A stretch of DNA of 64,000 bases, taken from assembly GCA_947501045.1 (NCBI GenBank), contig CANMUI010000005.1, positions 124,001 to 188,000 of the forward strand, read 5' to 3'. Shown piece by piece: positions 1 to 8,775 of this stretch. Positions within the stretch are counted from its first letter, which is position 1. Every line of letters starts with the position of its first letter. The notes beneath the pieces are model-generated. The model searched no databases. It was not told the origin of the DNA and was given only the letters and a program-made list of their open reading frames with translations. A program made the translations under genes and the position numbers. Source of the DNA: an uncultured Psychrobacter sp. Lineage in GTDB: Bacteria > Pseudomonadota > Gammaproteobacteria > Pseudomonadales > Moraxellaceae.

Positions 1-1172
1 TATGGAGGACCTACAGATACCTGACCCAAACTAAAGGCGTCAGCGATAATAGGATAAAGCGTACCTAAGAGCACCACTAAGGTTGATATAAGAATAATAA
101 CGTTATTAATGACTAAAAATGATTCGCGTGAAACCAGCTGATATTGACTTTCAACGGTCAAGCGCCAACCGCGAAAAGCGAACATCAACAAGCCGCCGCC
201 CACGATAATACCTAAAATCACTAGAATGACGAGTCCGCGCGTTGGATCAGCGGCAAAAGAATGCACTGAGGTAATCACCCCAGAGCGCACCAAAAAAGTA
301 CCAAGTAAGCTGAGCGCAAAAGCGAAAATCGCTAGCATGATGGTCCACGCTTTAAAAACACCGCGTTTTTCGGTGGCGGCCAAAGAATGCAGCAGTGCGA
401 TACCAGCAAGCCAAGGCATCAATGAAGCGTTCTCTACTGGATCCCAGAACCACCAGCCGCCCCAGCCAAGCTCGTAATAAGCCCACCAAGACCCAAGCGC
501 GATACCTATAGTCAAAAAACCCCAAGCCGCAAGAGCCCACGGACGTGACCAGCGCGTCCATACCGCATCCAAACGCCCCTCCCATAGTGCCGCCATACAA
601 AAAGCAAACGGCACTACCATACCCACATAACCCATATACAGCATAGGCGGATGAATAATTAACCCAAAATCTTGCAATAAAGGGTTTAGGTCAGCGCCAT
701 CAACGATTAGGTTTGGTAGGGTACGATCAAAAGGCGACGAGGTAAAAATTAACATCGATAGCATCATAAGCTGCACGCCAGCTAAGATGACCAAAACCCG
801 CGCCCGCATAGACAGAGGTAAACCACGGCTAAAGTACGATACCAAGGCACACCAAGTGGCCATGATCGTCATCCATAGCAGCAAGGATCCTTCATGTCCG
901 CCCCATGTAGCCGACAATTTATAATACCAAGGCAACAAAGTATTAGAATGCTGCGCAACGTAGACAAGACTAAAATCATTATAATAAAAGCCTGCCATGA
1001 GCGAGCCAAACGATATGATCATCGCTATAAATTGCGCCCAAGCCAAGCTTGGTGCTAAACGCTGCCATGCTACTCTATTATGCATGACCCCAACGGTTGG
1101 CAATACTACCTGCAAAATCGCCAAAATAAAGGCGGCTAGCAAGGCCAAATAACCCAGTTCTGTGATTAACAT
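1..1172 (-). CDS. ccmF: Cytochrome c heme lyase subunit CcmF (partial, C-terminus outside window)
   Basis: Polytopic inner-membrane protein that, with CcmH, attaches heme from CcmE to apocytochrome c in the periplasm (System I maturation). The minus-strand frame is open from an ATG at 1172 to the window edge, giving about 390 residues of a protein normally near 650. The tryptophan-rich WWD heme-handling motif is visible around residues 233-245 (GWGGWWFWDPVEN), and many hydrophobic helices surround it. The start is fixed by the conserved N-terminus MLITELGYLALL; the ATG two bases upstream runs into a stop at once. No ccmE precedes it: the 384 bases upstream hold no gene, so in this window it leads its transcript. 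Identification is firm from the WWD motif and overall match; only the end is unseen. Confidence 0.95.
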   Translation of the reverse strand, partial: MLITELGYLALLAAFILAILQVVLPTVGVMHNRVAWQRLAPSLAWAQFIAMIISFGSLMAGFYYNDFSLVYVAQHSNTLLPWYYKLSATWGGHEGSLLLWMTIMATWCALVSYFSRGLPLSMRARVLVILAGVQLMMLSMLIFTSSPFDRTLPNLIVDGADLNPLLQDFGLIIHPPMLYMGYVGMVVPFAFCMAALWEGRLDAVWTRWSRPWALAAWGFLTIGIALGSWWAYYELGWGGWWFWDPVENASLMPWLAGIALLHSLAATEKRGVFKAWTIMLAIFAFALSLLGTFLVRSGVITSVHSFAADPTRGLVILVILGIIVGGGLLMFAFRGWRLTVESQYQLVSRESFLVINNVIILISTLVVLLGTLYPIIADAFSLGQVSVGPP

Positions 1173-1556
1173 ACCATCTAACCTTGTTTGTCTTAATCCA
1201 GTCATAGCTTCATACTTACTTTTCATAGTGAGCTACGGCAGATTAAGCATGTTATTCGTTTAAAAACACCCCGCGTTTGCTGGAGTCTTTATTTATAGGT
1301 TTACTATAATAATGAGTTCACAATTACATGCATTCGCTACTGCTAAACTATGTAATTATTGCTAATGATTTACTAGATTTTATTGACTAACTAATAGTGT
1401 TTACTAATTAATAAGAACGCGACTTTTAATAATGCTGGGTCAGTTGATGTTAGATTATCGTTTATTCCTTACCATATAAGCATTATATAGGGGCTACGCA
1501 ATGGTCGAACAAGCTCATAACTGAGCCTAGACAGTCCACAAAAACGTCCATAGGCT
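1173..1556. other. Gene-free gap between DUF445 gene and ccmF
   Basis: I see no convincing gene here. It lies downstream of the DUF445 gene and upstream of ccmF, both on the minus strand. Around 1267-1290 the minus strand shows an imperfect GC-rich stem followed by five T residues, which could be a weak terminator for the DUF445 transcript; the remainder is AT-rich and probably contains the ccmF promoter, but I cannot fix its boxes. Confidence 0.4.
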
Positions 1557-2912
1557 TTATTGCATCGCCGGAAAAAACACTAAAACCAGATGTAACCAAC
1601 CTGCTAAGAACCCAGTCAATCCGCCTAATACGATCAGCGTCATCTCATCTTCACGAAACGCAGGACGTAATAAGTTTTGAAACTCATAAGGCGATAGAGC
1701 TCGAATGCGATCACGAAAGAGACCAAATATTTTGCTGGCACGGCTCTCATTAAGCTCAGGATCACGCAGTGGTATCATAGTAGCGCTAATCGATTTATCA
1801 ATAATCGTGTTTTTCATCTGTCCATATTCGCGGCGACCTAGTCCCATTCGTAGGGTCGTTCTCACCACCGGCGACTCTAACACCTGATAAAGGTGTGACT
1901 TCATCATCTCACGCGTTTGTGCGGCTCGGGCGCCGTACATCATCTCGTTCATAATGTTTTCTAAAGTGACCAAATCATTGACTACGATCTGAGCAAAAAC
2001 CTCTGATACTTCCTCTTGACGCTTCATAAAGCCGCCTTGGAATCGAAACTGCGCCTTGTGCGGTAGTTGCAATTTGACAAAGGGAAAACTACTACAACGA
2101 TCAAAAAACTTTATATATGGGATAAAGTGCGGCTCTACTGGATTAAATACCATCCAGATTGCAATCCAGTTGGTAAGCAGACCCCAAATAGCAGCGAAAA
2201 AAGGCACGGTCCAGTGCTGCGGTACTACCAAAAAGATAAACATTTGAATGACACCGAACACCAAACCAATCAGCGCACTGATATGCCAGATAAAATCAAT
2301 TTCTTGTTGTCCGACTTTCAAGAACATATTGACCATCAAGCGCCGGTCACTTTCCATCTTGTTGACAATCATCTGGCGCATATCGACCAGATCTTCAACA
2401 TGGTAAGTCAAATCAGTTACTAATGATTGCATAATCTCTGGTAGATCTTGATGCGCTTGCGTGTAAATACGCCGTTTTACGGCATAAGGCAGACCACTCC
2501 ATAGCGCACCTGAATGCTCAAGCATAATCTCATCAATGAGTGATTCGATATTTTTATCCACCGTATCGGTAATAAAGGCGGCCATTTGCTCAGGTTCCAT
2601 CGCTTGTACGAATTCATCAAGCGAGCCAAGCTTTGAGAGCGTTTGATCAACGATAACCCCCGATATTTTGCCCGCTTTACGTGGCACAATACCTTGCCAG
2701 CCGATACCTGGCAGACCAAAAAAGGGAAATCTAGGAATACGAATACCCCAGAACTTAATCGGATAAAACAGCATTTTTAGTGCCATCCACACGTGCAGCC
2801 ATGTGACAAACGCCGTCACAGGCGGAATAGTCATCATGGCAAAAAATTCTGGATGTTCAGCAAGCGTTTGCCATATTGAGGTTGCAAACATGACTCTTGG
2901 TGCCCCTGACAT
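1557..2912 (-). CDS. DUF445 family membrane protein
   Basis: Uncharacterised membrane protein of the DUF445 (YheB-like) family, 451 residues. Hydrophobic stretches lie at about residues 25-50, 213-232, 237-255 and at the C-terminus (about 428-450). The family signature of an N-terminal helix followed by GIGWQGIVPRKAGKIS (about residues 70-85) is clear. Between the membrane segments are long, charged, probably helical regions. The role of the family is not known; it is thought to act at the envelope. The start is uncertain: the first ATG (2912) has no good ribosome binding site, and an ATG at 2891 is an alternative. It is divergent from mrdA. Family assignment is good, function unknown. Confidence 0.8.
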   Translation of the reverse strand: MSGAPRVMFATSIWQTLAEHPEFFAMMTIPPVTAFVTWLHVWMALKMLFYPIKFWGIRIPRFPFFGLPGIGWQGIVPRKAGKISGVIVDQTLSKLGSLDEFVQAMEPEQMAAFITDTVDKNIESLIDEIMLEHSGALWSGLPYAVKRRIYTQAHQDLPEIMQSLVTDLTYHVEDLVDMRQMIVNKMESDRRLMVNMFLKVGQQEIDFIWHISALIGLVFGVIQMFIFLVVPQHWTVPFFAAIWGLLTNWIAIWMVFNPVEPHFIPYIKFFDRCSSFPFVKLQLPHKAQFRFQGGFMKRQEEVSEVFAQIVVNDLVTLENIMNEMMYGARAAQTREMMKSHLYQVLESPVVRTTLRMGLGRREYGQMKNTIIDKSISATMIPLRDPELNESRASKIFGLFRDRIRALSPYEFQNLLRPAFREDEMTLIVLGGLTGFLAGWLHLVLVFFPAMQ

Positions 2913-3344
2913 AGCGATTATCGTTAATCTATTGTCATTTTTATTACAGTTAAAAAACGCTCAATAAAAAGAGCGCTTCAACGACCAGCCAATTCTAAAT
3001 AAATACCCTAAAAATAAACCAGTCAATTTTAGCATACTTGCTATTTATTAGCACTTGTAGACCCTATACAAGTTGTGACTATAAGTGACAGCATTCTATA
3101 TCTAACGCTTCGTTTTAATAACCAATAATATTTATTTTTGCCATTGAAAACTATGGCTCGTTATCTGCTTAGCCTAACACAGAGTCTACTGAGACAAACC
3201 AGCGTAAAATGAGTGGGCAAGTCCAGCGTAACTGTCTTAGTTCTGTTATAATTTATTATTCGTGTTAACGCTTATTCACCTCATTACTTTCTTTTTTTAT
3301 TACTGCGCTTATTGCTCTCCACGGTTTATTGGTACTAACTTTAC
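2913..3344. other. Divergent intergenic region DUF445 / mrdA
   Basis: No gene is visible. Close to the DUF445 start, at 2952-2975, the minus strand forms a short stem (CGCTC/GAGCG, 8-base loop) followed by six T residues, resembling a weak intrinsic terminator or attenuator in the DUF445 leader. On the mrdA side a possible -10 hexamer TATAAT lies at 3247-3252, without a convincing -35. Confidence 0.4.
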
Positions 3345-5330
3345 ATGAAAACACCGCTTACCTCAGATACTGAACAAATCAACCGTATTTTTATGCACCG
3401 TATTATTATTCTCGGTTTACTGATTTTTTTGGGTCTGAGTGTTTTATTGCTGCGCTATGGTTATTTGCAGGTATATGCTCACGACAAATACAAAACGCAG
3501 GCGGATAACAACCGTATTAAACTGATATCAGCGCCGCCTAGCCGTGGTTATATCTACGATCGTAACGGCATATTACTTGCTGATAATCAGCCTGTGTTTA
3601 CCGCTATGCTAAGTCCCGATGAAGTAGAAAACCCTGAGCGCACTTTAAGCTTGCTGGCACCTATTTTTGAGCTGACAGATACTGAAATTACTGACATCTT
3701 AGCGCGCTTGAGTAAGAGTAAAAATGATCCGGTGACTATCAAAATAGATCTGACAGATACGCAGCTAGCACAGTTTAGTGAACGCAAACCTTTTTTTCGT
3801 GGGGTCACCATTCAAAGTAAGTTGACGCGTGCCTACCCCTATGATGAGTTGTTCGCGCACGTGATCGGTTATGTGGGGCGTATCAATGATAAAGAGACCA
3901 AACGCATTGATAAAGATCGCTATGCTGGTACTGATCTGATTGGCAAGATCGGTATTGAAGATTTTTATGAAGACATTTTATTGGGGCAGCCCGGCTATCA
4001 ATCGGTCGAAACCGATGCCCATGGCAATATTCTACGCCAATTAGATACCAAGCCACCTATCGCTGGTAATGATATTACCTTAAGTTTAGATTATGGTCTG
4101 CAAACTATCGCGCAGCAGCAATTAGATGGTAGGCGCGGTGCTATCGTCGCCATAGACCCCAAAAACGGTGACGTGCTGGCATTCGTCAGTAACCCAAGCT
4201 ATGACCCTAACCCTTTTATCTCTGGTATCTCTTTTAAAGACTACGGCGAGCTGCGCGAGGATATTGACCAGCCTTTATACAATCGGGCGCTGCAGGGTAT
4301 GTACCCGCCCGGCTCAACCATTAAACCCTTTGAAGGTTTGGGCGGTATTCACTATGGTTTGCGCGATTGGAACACGACCATTTATGATCCGGGTTATTTT
4401 AGCTTACCTGGCGACTCACATCGTTTTCGAGATTGGAAGCGCGGTGGTCATGGCACCGTCGATCTAAAAAAATCTATCGTTATGTCTGTTGATACTTATT
4501 ACTATAAATTAGCGTATGAAATGGGCATTCAGCGTCTGCATGATTGGATGGTACGTTTCGGTTTTGGCGAGGAGACAGGCATTGATTTGCCTAACGAAAA
4601 ATCTGGCATCATGCCCTCCCCAAAATGGAAAAAAGAGACCTATGATAGAAGCTGGCTCCCCGGTGAAACTATTTCAGTTAGTATTGGTCAAGGTTATTTT
4701 TTAGCCACGCCGCTACAGATTGCAAACGCCACTGCTATGACAGCCAACAAGGGTAATCATATTACCCCGCATTTATTAAAAAGCAGTGATGGCGCAGCCA
4801 TAGTCGACGTGATTACCAAGCCTGACGGCAAAATAGAATACAATGGCAAGCCTTCTGACTGGACACGCATGCATGATGCGATGGAGAGCGTGATCGAGAG
4901 TGGTACTGGCCGCGGCATCTACACCTCGCGCTATCGCATCGCTGGCAAGACGGGTACCGCGCAGGTTAAATCCATCGCCCAAGGTAAAAGCTACAACAAA
5001 GCAGCCCTTGATAAGCGGCATTGGGATCATGCATGGTTCAATGGTTTTGCACCCGTCGAAGATCCGCAAATTGCGCTTGCCGTATTGGTCGAGAACGGCG
5101 GCGGTGGTAGTGCTGTTGCCGCCCCTATTGGACGCGCGCTGTTTGATTACTGGGTGCTGCAGCGTAAAAATGACCCTATCTTGCCGCCCACAGCTGATGA
5201 GCTCAAAGCCATTAAGCAACAAAAGGCGCAAGCTAAAGCGCAACATGATGCTATACGGGACCAAGAAGAAGCGCTCAAAGAACAAGCAGAAGCATCACTC
5301 GAAAATGATCCTGCTGCCGAGGCAATATAA
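3345..5330 (+). CDS. mrdA: Penicillin-binding protein 2 (elongasome D,D-transpeptidase)
   Basis: Class B PBP that cross-links peptidoglycan during lateral wall growth, partnered by RodA and MreBCD. At 661 residues it is close to the usual length. A single membrane anchor spans about residues 19-37; the PBP dimer (non-catalytic) domain follows, then the transpeptidase domain with SxxK as S324-T-I-K327 and KTG(T) at residues 535-538; an SVD triplet near residue 383 fits the second motif of this class. The C-terminus ends in a Gln/Lys/Ala-rich charged tail typical of the genus. No rodA follows; rsmD is next, 68 bases downstream of the stop. The ATG sits in a poorly defined ribosome-binding context. 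Identification is very secure. Confidence 0.96.
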   Translation: MKTPLTSDTEQINRIFMHRIIILGLLIFLGLSVLLLRYGYLQVYAHDKYKTQADNNRIKLISAPPSRGYIYDRNGILLADNQPVFTAMLSPDEVENPERTLSLLAPIFELTDTEITDILARLSKSKNDPVTIKIDLTDTQLAQFSERKPFFRGVTIQSKLTRAYPYDELFAHVIGYVGRINDKETKRIDKDRYAGTDLIGKIGIEDFYEDILLGQPGYQSVETDAHGNILRQLDTKPPIAGNDITLSLDYGLQTIAQQQLDGRRGAIVAIDPKNGDVLAFVSNPSYDPNPFISGISFKDYGELREDIDQPLYNRALQGMYPPGSTIKPFEGLGGIHYGLRDWNTTIYDPGYFSLPGDSHRFRDWKRGGHGTVDLKKSIVMSVDTYYYKLAYEMGIQRLHDWMVRFGFGEETGIDLPNEKSGIMPSPKWKKETYDRSWLPGETISVSIGQGYFLATPLQIANATAMTANKGNHITPHLLKSSDGAAIVDVITKPDGKIEYNGKPSDWTRMHDAMESVIESGTGRGIYTSRYRIAGKTGTAQVKSIAQGKSYNKAALDKRHWDHAWFNGFAPVEDPQIALAVLVENGGGGSAVAAPIGRALFDYWVLQRKNDPILPPTADELKAIKQQKAQAKAQHDAIRDQEEALKEQAEASLENDPAAEAI

Positions 5331-5373
5331 GTAAGCTATCTGTATTTTATAAAAAATTGAGCTTAATAAACTA

Positions 5374-5388
5374 TTCTCATTATGAGAA
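5374..5388. repeat. Short palindrome in front of rsmD
   Basis: The mrdA-rsmD gap contains TTCTCAT, one central T, and ATGAGAA, a perfect 7-base inverted repeat ending ten bases before the rsmD start codon. It could be an operator or a small hairpin occluding the ribosome binding site, or chance in AT-rich DNA. Confidence 0.35.
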
Positions 5389-5398
5389 AACTATTATT

Positions 5399-6052
5399 AT
5401 GAAAAAGTCATCCGACAAATCAAAAGCCAAACCAGCAACAACGAGTAGCGTACGCATCATTGGCGGTCAATTTAAACGCCGTAGTATTGCCTTTATGGAC
5501 GCCGATGGGCTGCGTCCGACACCTGATCGTCTGCGAGAGACTTTGTTTAATTGGCTACTTGCTGATATTCATGACGCGCGCGTGCTTGACAGTTGTGCTG
5601 GTAGCGGAGTTCTTGGTTTTGAAGCCTTGTCTCGCGGCGCGGCACACTGCACCCTTATTGAAATCAACAACGTGCAAAGTAAGCTGCTGGCTCAAAGCGC
5701 TGAGCAATTACAGATTGAGGGCAAGAACTATCAGATTATTGGCGGCGCCGCTGAAGAGGTATTAAATCAAAAAGGCAATTTTGAGCAGCCTTTTGATATT
5801 GTTTTTATTGACCCGCCTTATGCCCAAAACTTGTGGCAACCTATTCTACATGCTTTAATTAATAACCATTTAATCACGGCTGATACTTTAATTTATTTGG
5901 AATCTGATAAGGATCTAAGCGCGCAATTAGATGATTTGATAGATAACCTTAATGAAGAGAATAAAAATCAAAATTTAACCCGTTTCGAGTGTCTTAAACA
6001 GACCAAAGTAGGACAAGTTGTCGCTGGACTTTATAGGCTCGAATCGTCATAA
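5399..6052 (+). CDS. rsmD: 16S rRNA (guanine(966)-N(2))-methyltransferase RsmD
   Basis: SAM-dependent methyltransferase that modifies G966 of 16S rRNA in the assembled 30S subunit. The N-terminal VRIIGGQFKRR motif, the SAM-binding segment VLDSCAGSGVLGFEALSRGA and the catalytic DPPY within IDPPYAQNLW are all present in family order. The frame is open upstream to a TTG at 5357, but the ATG at 5399 (MKKSSDKSK) is chosen because the preceding 14 residues are unlike the family and lack a ribosome binding site; this gives 217 residues. It follows mrdA closely and could share its transcript. A rplM promoter lies downstream. Identification is secure, start moderately so. Confidence 0.93.
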   Translation: MKKSSDKSKAKPATTSSVRIIGGQFKRRSIAFMDADGLRPTPDRLRETLFNWLLADIHDARVLDSCAGSGVLGFEALSRGAAHCTLIEINNVQSKLLAQSAEQLQIEGKNYQIIGGAAEEVLNQKGNFEQPFDIVFIDPPYAQNLWQPILHALINNHLITADTLIYLESDKDLSAQLDDLIDNLNEENKNQNLTRFECLKQTKVGQVVAGLYRLESS

Positions 6053-6158
6053 TCATTTAACTTGCAATAATGAATACTGAAAAATAGTAATGAATGTCAA
6101 AAACTGGCTTTATGCTGTAGTTTAATGTACATAAGGCGAAAATAAACCCCAATGCAGC

Positions 6159-6187
6159 TTGCAAGCTTGGCCGCTACTGCTTATAAT
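6159..6187 (+). promoter_or_regulatory. Predicted sigma-70 promoter of rplM-rpsI
   Basis: TTGCAA (6159-6164) is followed after exactly 17 bases by a consensus TATAAT (6182-6187), about 70 bases before the rplM start. The short leader contains GAGAG...CTCTC (6204-6231), a possible stem. In E. coli the rplM-rpsI operon is autoregulated by L13 at its leader; whether this stem serves that purpose is inference. Confidence 0.65.
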
Positions 6188-6256
6188 GTGCAGTCTGTTT
6201 TTTGAGAGCCCCGTTCCCAGCTAAACTCTCAATAAATTCTAATTTAAGGTTTTATC

Positions 6257-6685
6257 ATGAAAACACTTAGTGCAAAACCAGCTGAAGTGACCCATGACTG
6301 GTATGTTGTCGATGCTGACGGCAAAACCCTTGGTCGCTTAGCCACCCAAATCGCAACTCGTTTACGTGGCAAGCATAAGCCTTCTTTTACCCCGCATGTT
6401 GATACTGGCGACTTTATCGTTGTAATCAACGCTGATAAGATCACAGTAACGGGTAAAAAAGCGCAAGATAAAAAGTACTATCGCCACAGTGGTTACCCAG
6501 GTGGTATTAAAGAAACCAACTTCAATAAGCTGCTTGCACATAAGCCTGAAGATGTTCTACATAAAGCAGTCAAAGGTATGCTTCCAAAAGGCCCTCTTGG
6601 CTATGCTATGATCAAAAAGCTAAAGCTATATGCCGGAGAAGAACATCCACATACTGCACAGCAACCTAAAGAACTAGACATCTAA
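6257..6685 (+). CDS. rplM: 50S ribosomal protein L13
   Basis: Early-assembling large-subunit protein that binds 23S rRNA. The 142 residues match the family length, beginning [20 protein letters not shown] and holding the conserved [17 protein letters not shown] and YRHSGYPGG segments, ending near [11 protein letters not shown]. The ATG is preceded by TTTAAGG. It is the first gene of the usual two-gene operon with rpsI, which starts ten bases after its stop. Transcription is probably from the well-formed promoter at 6159-6187. Nothing unusual is seen. Confidence 0.98.
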   Translation: MKTLSAKPAEVTHDWYVVDADGKTLGRLATQIATRLRGKHKPSFTPHVDTGDFIVVINADKITVTGKKAQDKKYYRHSGYPGGIKETNFNKLLAHKPEDVLHKAVKGMLPKGPLGYAMIKKLKLYAGEEHPHTAQQPKELDI

Positions 6686-6695
6686 GGATAAACTT

Positions 6696-7082
6696 ATGGA
6701 ACGCAATTACGGAACTGGTCGCCGCAAGACGTCTACCGCTCGTGTTTTCTTATCAAGAGGCACTGGCAGTATCGTTGTCAATGGCAAGCCACTTGACGAG
6801 TATTTCAGCCGTGAAACCTCACGTATGGTTGTACGTCAGCCACTAGAGCTATTGGATTCTACTGAATCTTATGATCTATATATTACTGTTGCAGGCGGCG
6901 GTATTAGTGGTCAAGCGGGCGCTATTCGCCATGGTATCACGCGCGCACTTATCGAAGCAGACGAGACACTAAAACCTGCTCTAAAAGCAGCTGGCTTTGT
7001 GACTCGTGATCCACGTAAAGTTGAGCGTAAGAAATTGGGTCTACGTAAAGCACGTAAACGCCCACAATTCTCAAAACGCTAA
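6696..7082 (+). CDS. rpsI: 30S ribosomal protein S9
   Basis: Small-subunit protein whose C-terminal tail reaches toward the P-site tRNA. The 128 residues start with the typical [14 protein letters not shown] and end with the basic tail [12 protein letters not shown], with the conserved terminal SKR. It has a good ribosome binding site (TAAGGA) and is co-transcribed with rplM. A strong hairpin terminator follows at 7181-7218. Confidence 0.98.
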   Translation: MERNYGTGRRKTSTARVFLSRGTGSIVVNGKPLDEYFSRETSRMVVRQPLELLDSTESYDLYITVAGGGISGQAGAIRHGITRALIEADETLKPALKAAGFVTRDPRKVERKKLGLRKARKRPQFSKR

Positions 7083-7385
7083 TCTTCGAAAATCAATCAA
7101 AGCTTTTGTTTATTGGTTTGCATTTACTGTCTTCGTCGCAAAGACCTACTATCTGCAAATAATATAAACATAGCTTTGCAAAACCTTATAAGTTGGTCAC
7201 AGCTTGTAAGGTTTTTTTATGTCTGTTTACTGGTAAACTATATTTACTTAGTTGTAAATTAGGATCATTAATGATCAAACCTTGGTTGTATTTACTATCT
7301 TATAAAGCGATACGAGCTACCCCATCATAATAGCAAATTTTCATACTGAGTCTTAAAACCATAGCTAATGCTATAAAGGGATATT
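7083..7385. other. Intergenic region rpsI / lpxL-family gene
   Basis: Contains the rpsI terminator (listed separately) and about 165 bases of AT-rich sequence leading to the acyltransferase gene. I see no small gene or clear promoter boxes. Confidence 0.5.
7181..7218 (+). terminator. Intrinsic terminator of rplM-rpsI
   Basis: AAACCTTATAAG (7181-7192) pairs with CTTGTAAGGTTT (7203-7214) over 12 positions with one wobble, separated by a ten-base loop, and runs into seven T residues (7212-7218). Confidence 0.85.
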
Positions 7386-8483
7386 ATGAAAGCGCCTGAA
7401 CAATTTGATCCTAGTAAGTCCACGTCTACGGCTAATAAACCATCTAGTGCTTCAAAACAAGGTAAACTAAAGAAATCGCCTACTATTGCACCTGGCACTC
7501 CTACCATTGAGCAGACGCATAAACAAACTATGCAAGCGGATAAAAAGCCTTTTGATTGGCAGTTTGTATTACCTAAATATTGGGGCATTTGGCTGCTAAT
7601 GGGTCTGCTTCTCTTGCTGATTTATTTGCCACTACGTTGGCAGTTTTGGCTGGGCCGTAAACTGGGCATTTTGATTTATAAGATCGCAGGTTCACGGCGG
7701 CGCGACACCCTTATTAATTTAAAACTAGCCTTTCCACAGAAACCAGAAGCTGAACGTGAGCTTATAGCCAAGCAAGTCTTTGTCAACCAAGGCATTGGCG
7801 TGTTTGAAACTTTATGCGCCTGGTTTCGTCCCAATCTATTCACCCGTACGGTATCGATATCTGGGCTACAGCATCTGATCAATGCTCAAAATGAGGGGCG
7901 CGCCGTTATTTTATTGGGAGCGCACTATACAATGCTTGATTTAGGCGGTAGGCTCTGTACGCAGTTTTTTGCAGCAGACTGCATGTATCGCCCGCAAAAC
8001 AATCCTTTGCTTGACTGGTTTATTTATAACGGACGCACTCATATCTTTGGCAAACAAATCTCTAGCCGTGATATGCGTAGTCTGGTTGAATCTATTAACG
8101 AGGGACACGTGATTTGGTACTCACCCGATCAAGACTACGGTCTCAAACAAGGCGTTATGGCACCTTTCTTTGGCGTGCCGGCTGCAACAATTACTATGCC
8201 TAGGCGTCTAGCCAAACTTGGTAATAAAGCCAAACCGCCTGCGGTAATGGCTTTGCATACTTATCGGCAAACACCAGATAATTTGCCTAGAGGTAAGCGT
8301 CCGCATTACCATCTGACTATCACTGCTACGCTTGACAACTACCCTAGCAAAGATGAGGTCGCAGATGCCACTCGCGTTAATGAAATACTAGAAGGGCTGA
8401 TTCGCATTGATCCCACCCAGTGGATGTGGTTTCATAGACGCTTTAAAAATGGTCCTAATGGTCGTACCGATATTTACAAATAG
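7386..8483 (+). CDS. Lipid A biosynthesis acyltransferase, LpxL/LpxM (HtrB) family
   Basis: Inner-membrane enzyme that transfers a secondary acyl chain from acyl-ACP onto Kdo-lipid A or a related precursor. The 365-residue protein has an unusual hydrophilic extension of about 55 residues rich in Ser, Lys and Pro, then one membrane helix at about 66-85 and the acyltransferase domain with the HX4D catalytic pair H180 and D185 (GAHYTMLD). Further family segments are VIWYSPDQDYG and the C-terminal WMWFHRRFK. Whether it acts like LpxL (primary lauroyl step) or LpxM cannot be told from sequence alone. It is monocistronic in appearance, with about 300 bases on each side. Family assignment is secure. 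Confidence 0.9.
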   Translation: MKAPEQFDPSKSTSTANKPSSASKQGKLKKSPTIAPGTPTIEQTHKQTMQADKKPFDWQFVLPKYWGIWLLMGLLLLLIYLPLRWQFWLGRKLGILIYKIAGSRRRDTLINLKLAFPQKPEAERELIAKQVFVNQGIGVFETLCAWFRPNLFTRTVSISGLQHLINAQNEGRAVILLGAHYTMLDLGGRLCTQFFAADCMYRPQNNPLLDWFIYNGRTHIFGKQISSRDMRSLVESINEGHVIWYSPDQDYGLKQGVMAPFFGVPAATITMPRRLAKLGNKAKPPAVMALHTYRQTPDNLPRGKRPHYHLTITATLDNYPSKDEVADATRVNEILEGLIRIDPTQWMWFHRRFKNGPNGRTDIYK

Positions 8484-8586
8484 ATAGGAGCGTAGCAAAA
8501 AACTTAAGCAAATTTGTTATACTCTGCTGCTAATAGCTGCTTCGTGCCTAAATATAGTTAGGTCAATGTAAAAGAGATATGGCATA

Positions 8587-8679
8587 GTGAGACTGGAATG
8601 CTTATATCTTAATATGTAGGTTACGTAGTATCGAAACAGCTTAGATACAGCACATAAGTAAAGTTTATTTCAGTCTCGC
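8587..8679 (+). ncRNA. Possible structured RNA in the trpS leader
   Basis: Thirteen bases GTGAGACTGGAAT (8587-8599) pair with ATTTCAGTCTCGC (8667-8679) throughout if two G-U wobbles are allowed. Inside lie CTTAT/ATAAG and a GTATC/GATAC hairpin, so the whole could fold as a nested structure of about 93 nt. It sits about 100 bases before trpS; a possible -10 (TATACT, 8518-8523) lies upstream. It could be a leader element or a free RNA, or chance. No known RNA family is recognised. Confidence 0.35.
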
Positions 8680-8775
8680 GTCATAATCTTATGCATCCAT
8701 TTAATTTAGCATCAATTACAATAAGCTACCGCTTTTAAAGAATTAATTAATCAAAAATAATATAACGGATCTCTT

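Noticed and set aside
226..477. Plus-strand open frame of 83 codons
   Set aside because: It lies wholly within ccmF on the opposite strand, whose conserved WWD motif shows which strand is coding.
4776..5285. Minus-strand open frame of 169 codons
   Set aside because: Antisense to the transpeptidase domain of mrdA; no family resemblance.
4900..5334. Plus-strand frame of 144 codons in another phase of mrdA
   Set aside because: Overlaps the KTGT region and the C-terminal tail of PBP2 in a different frame, low-complexity translation.
5357..5398. Upstream TTG start for rsmD
   Set aside because: No ribosome binding site and the extra residues are unlike the family; ATG at 5399 fits.
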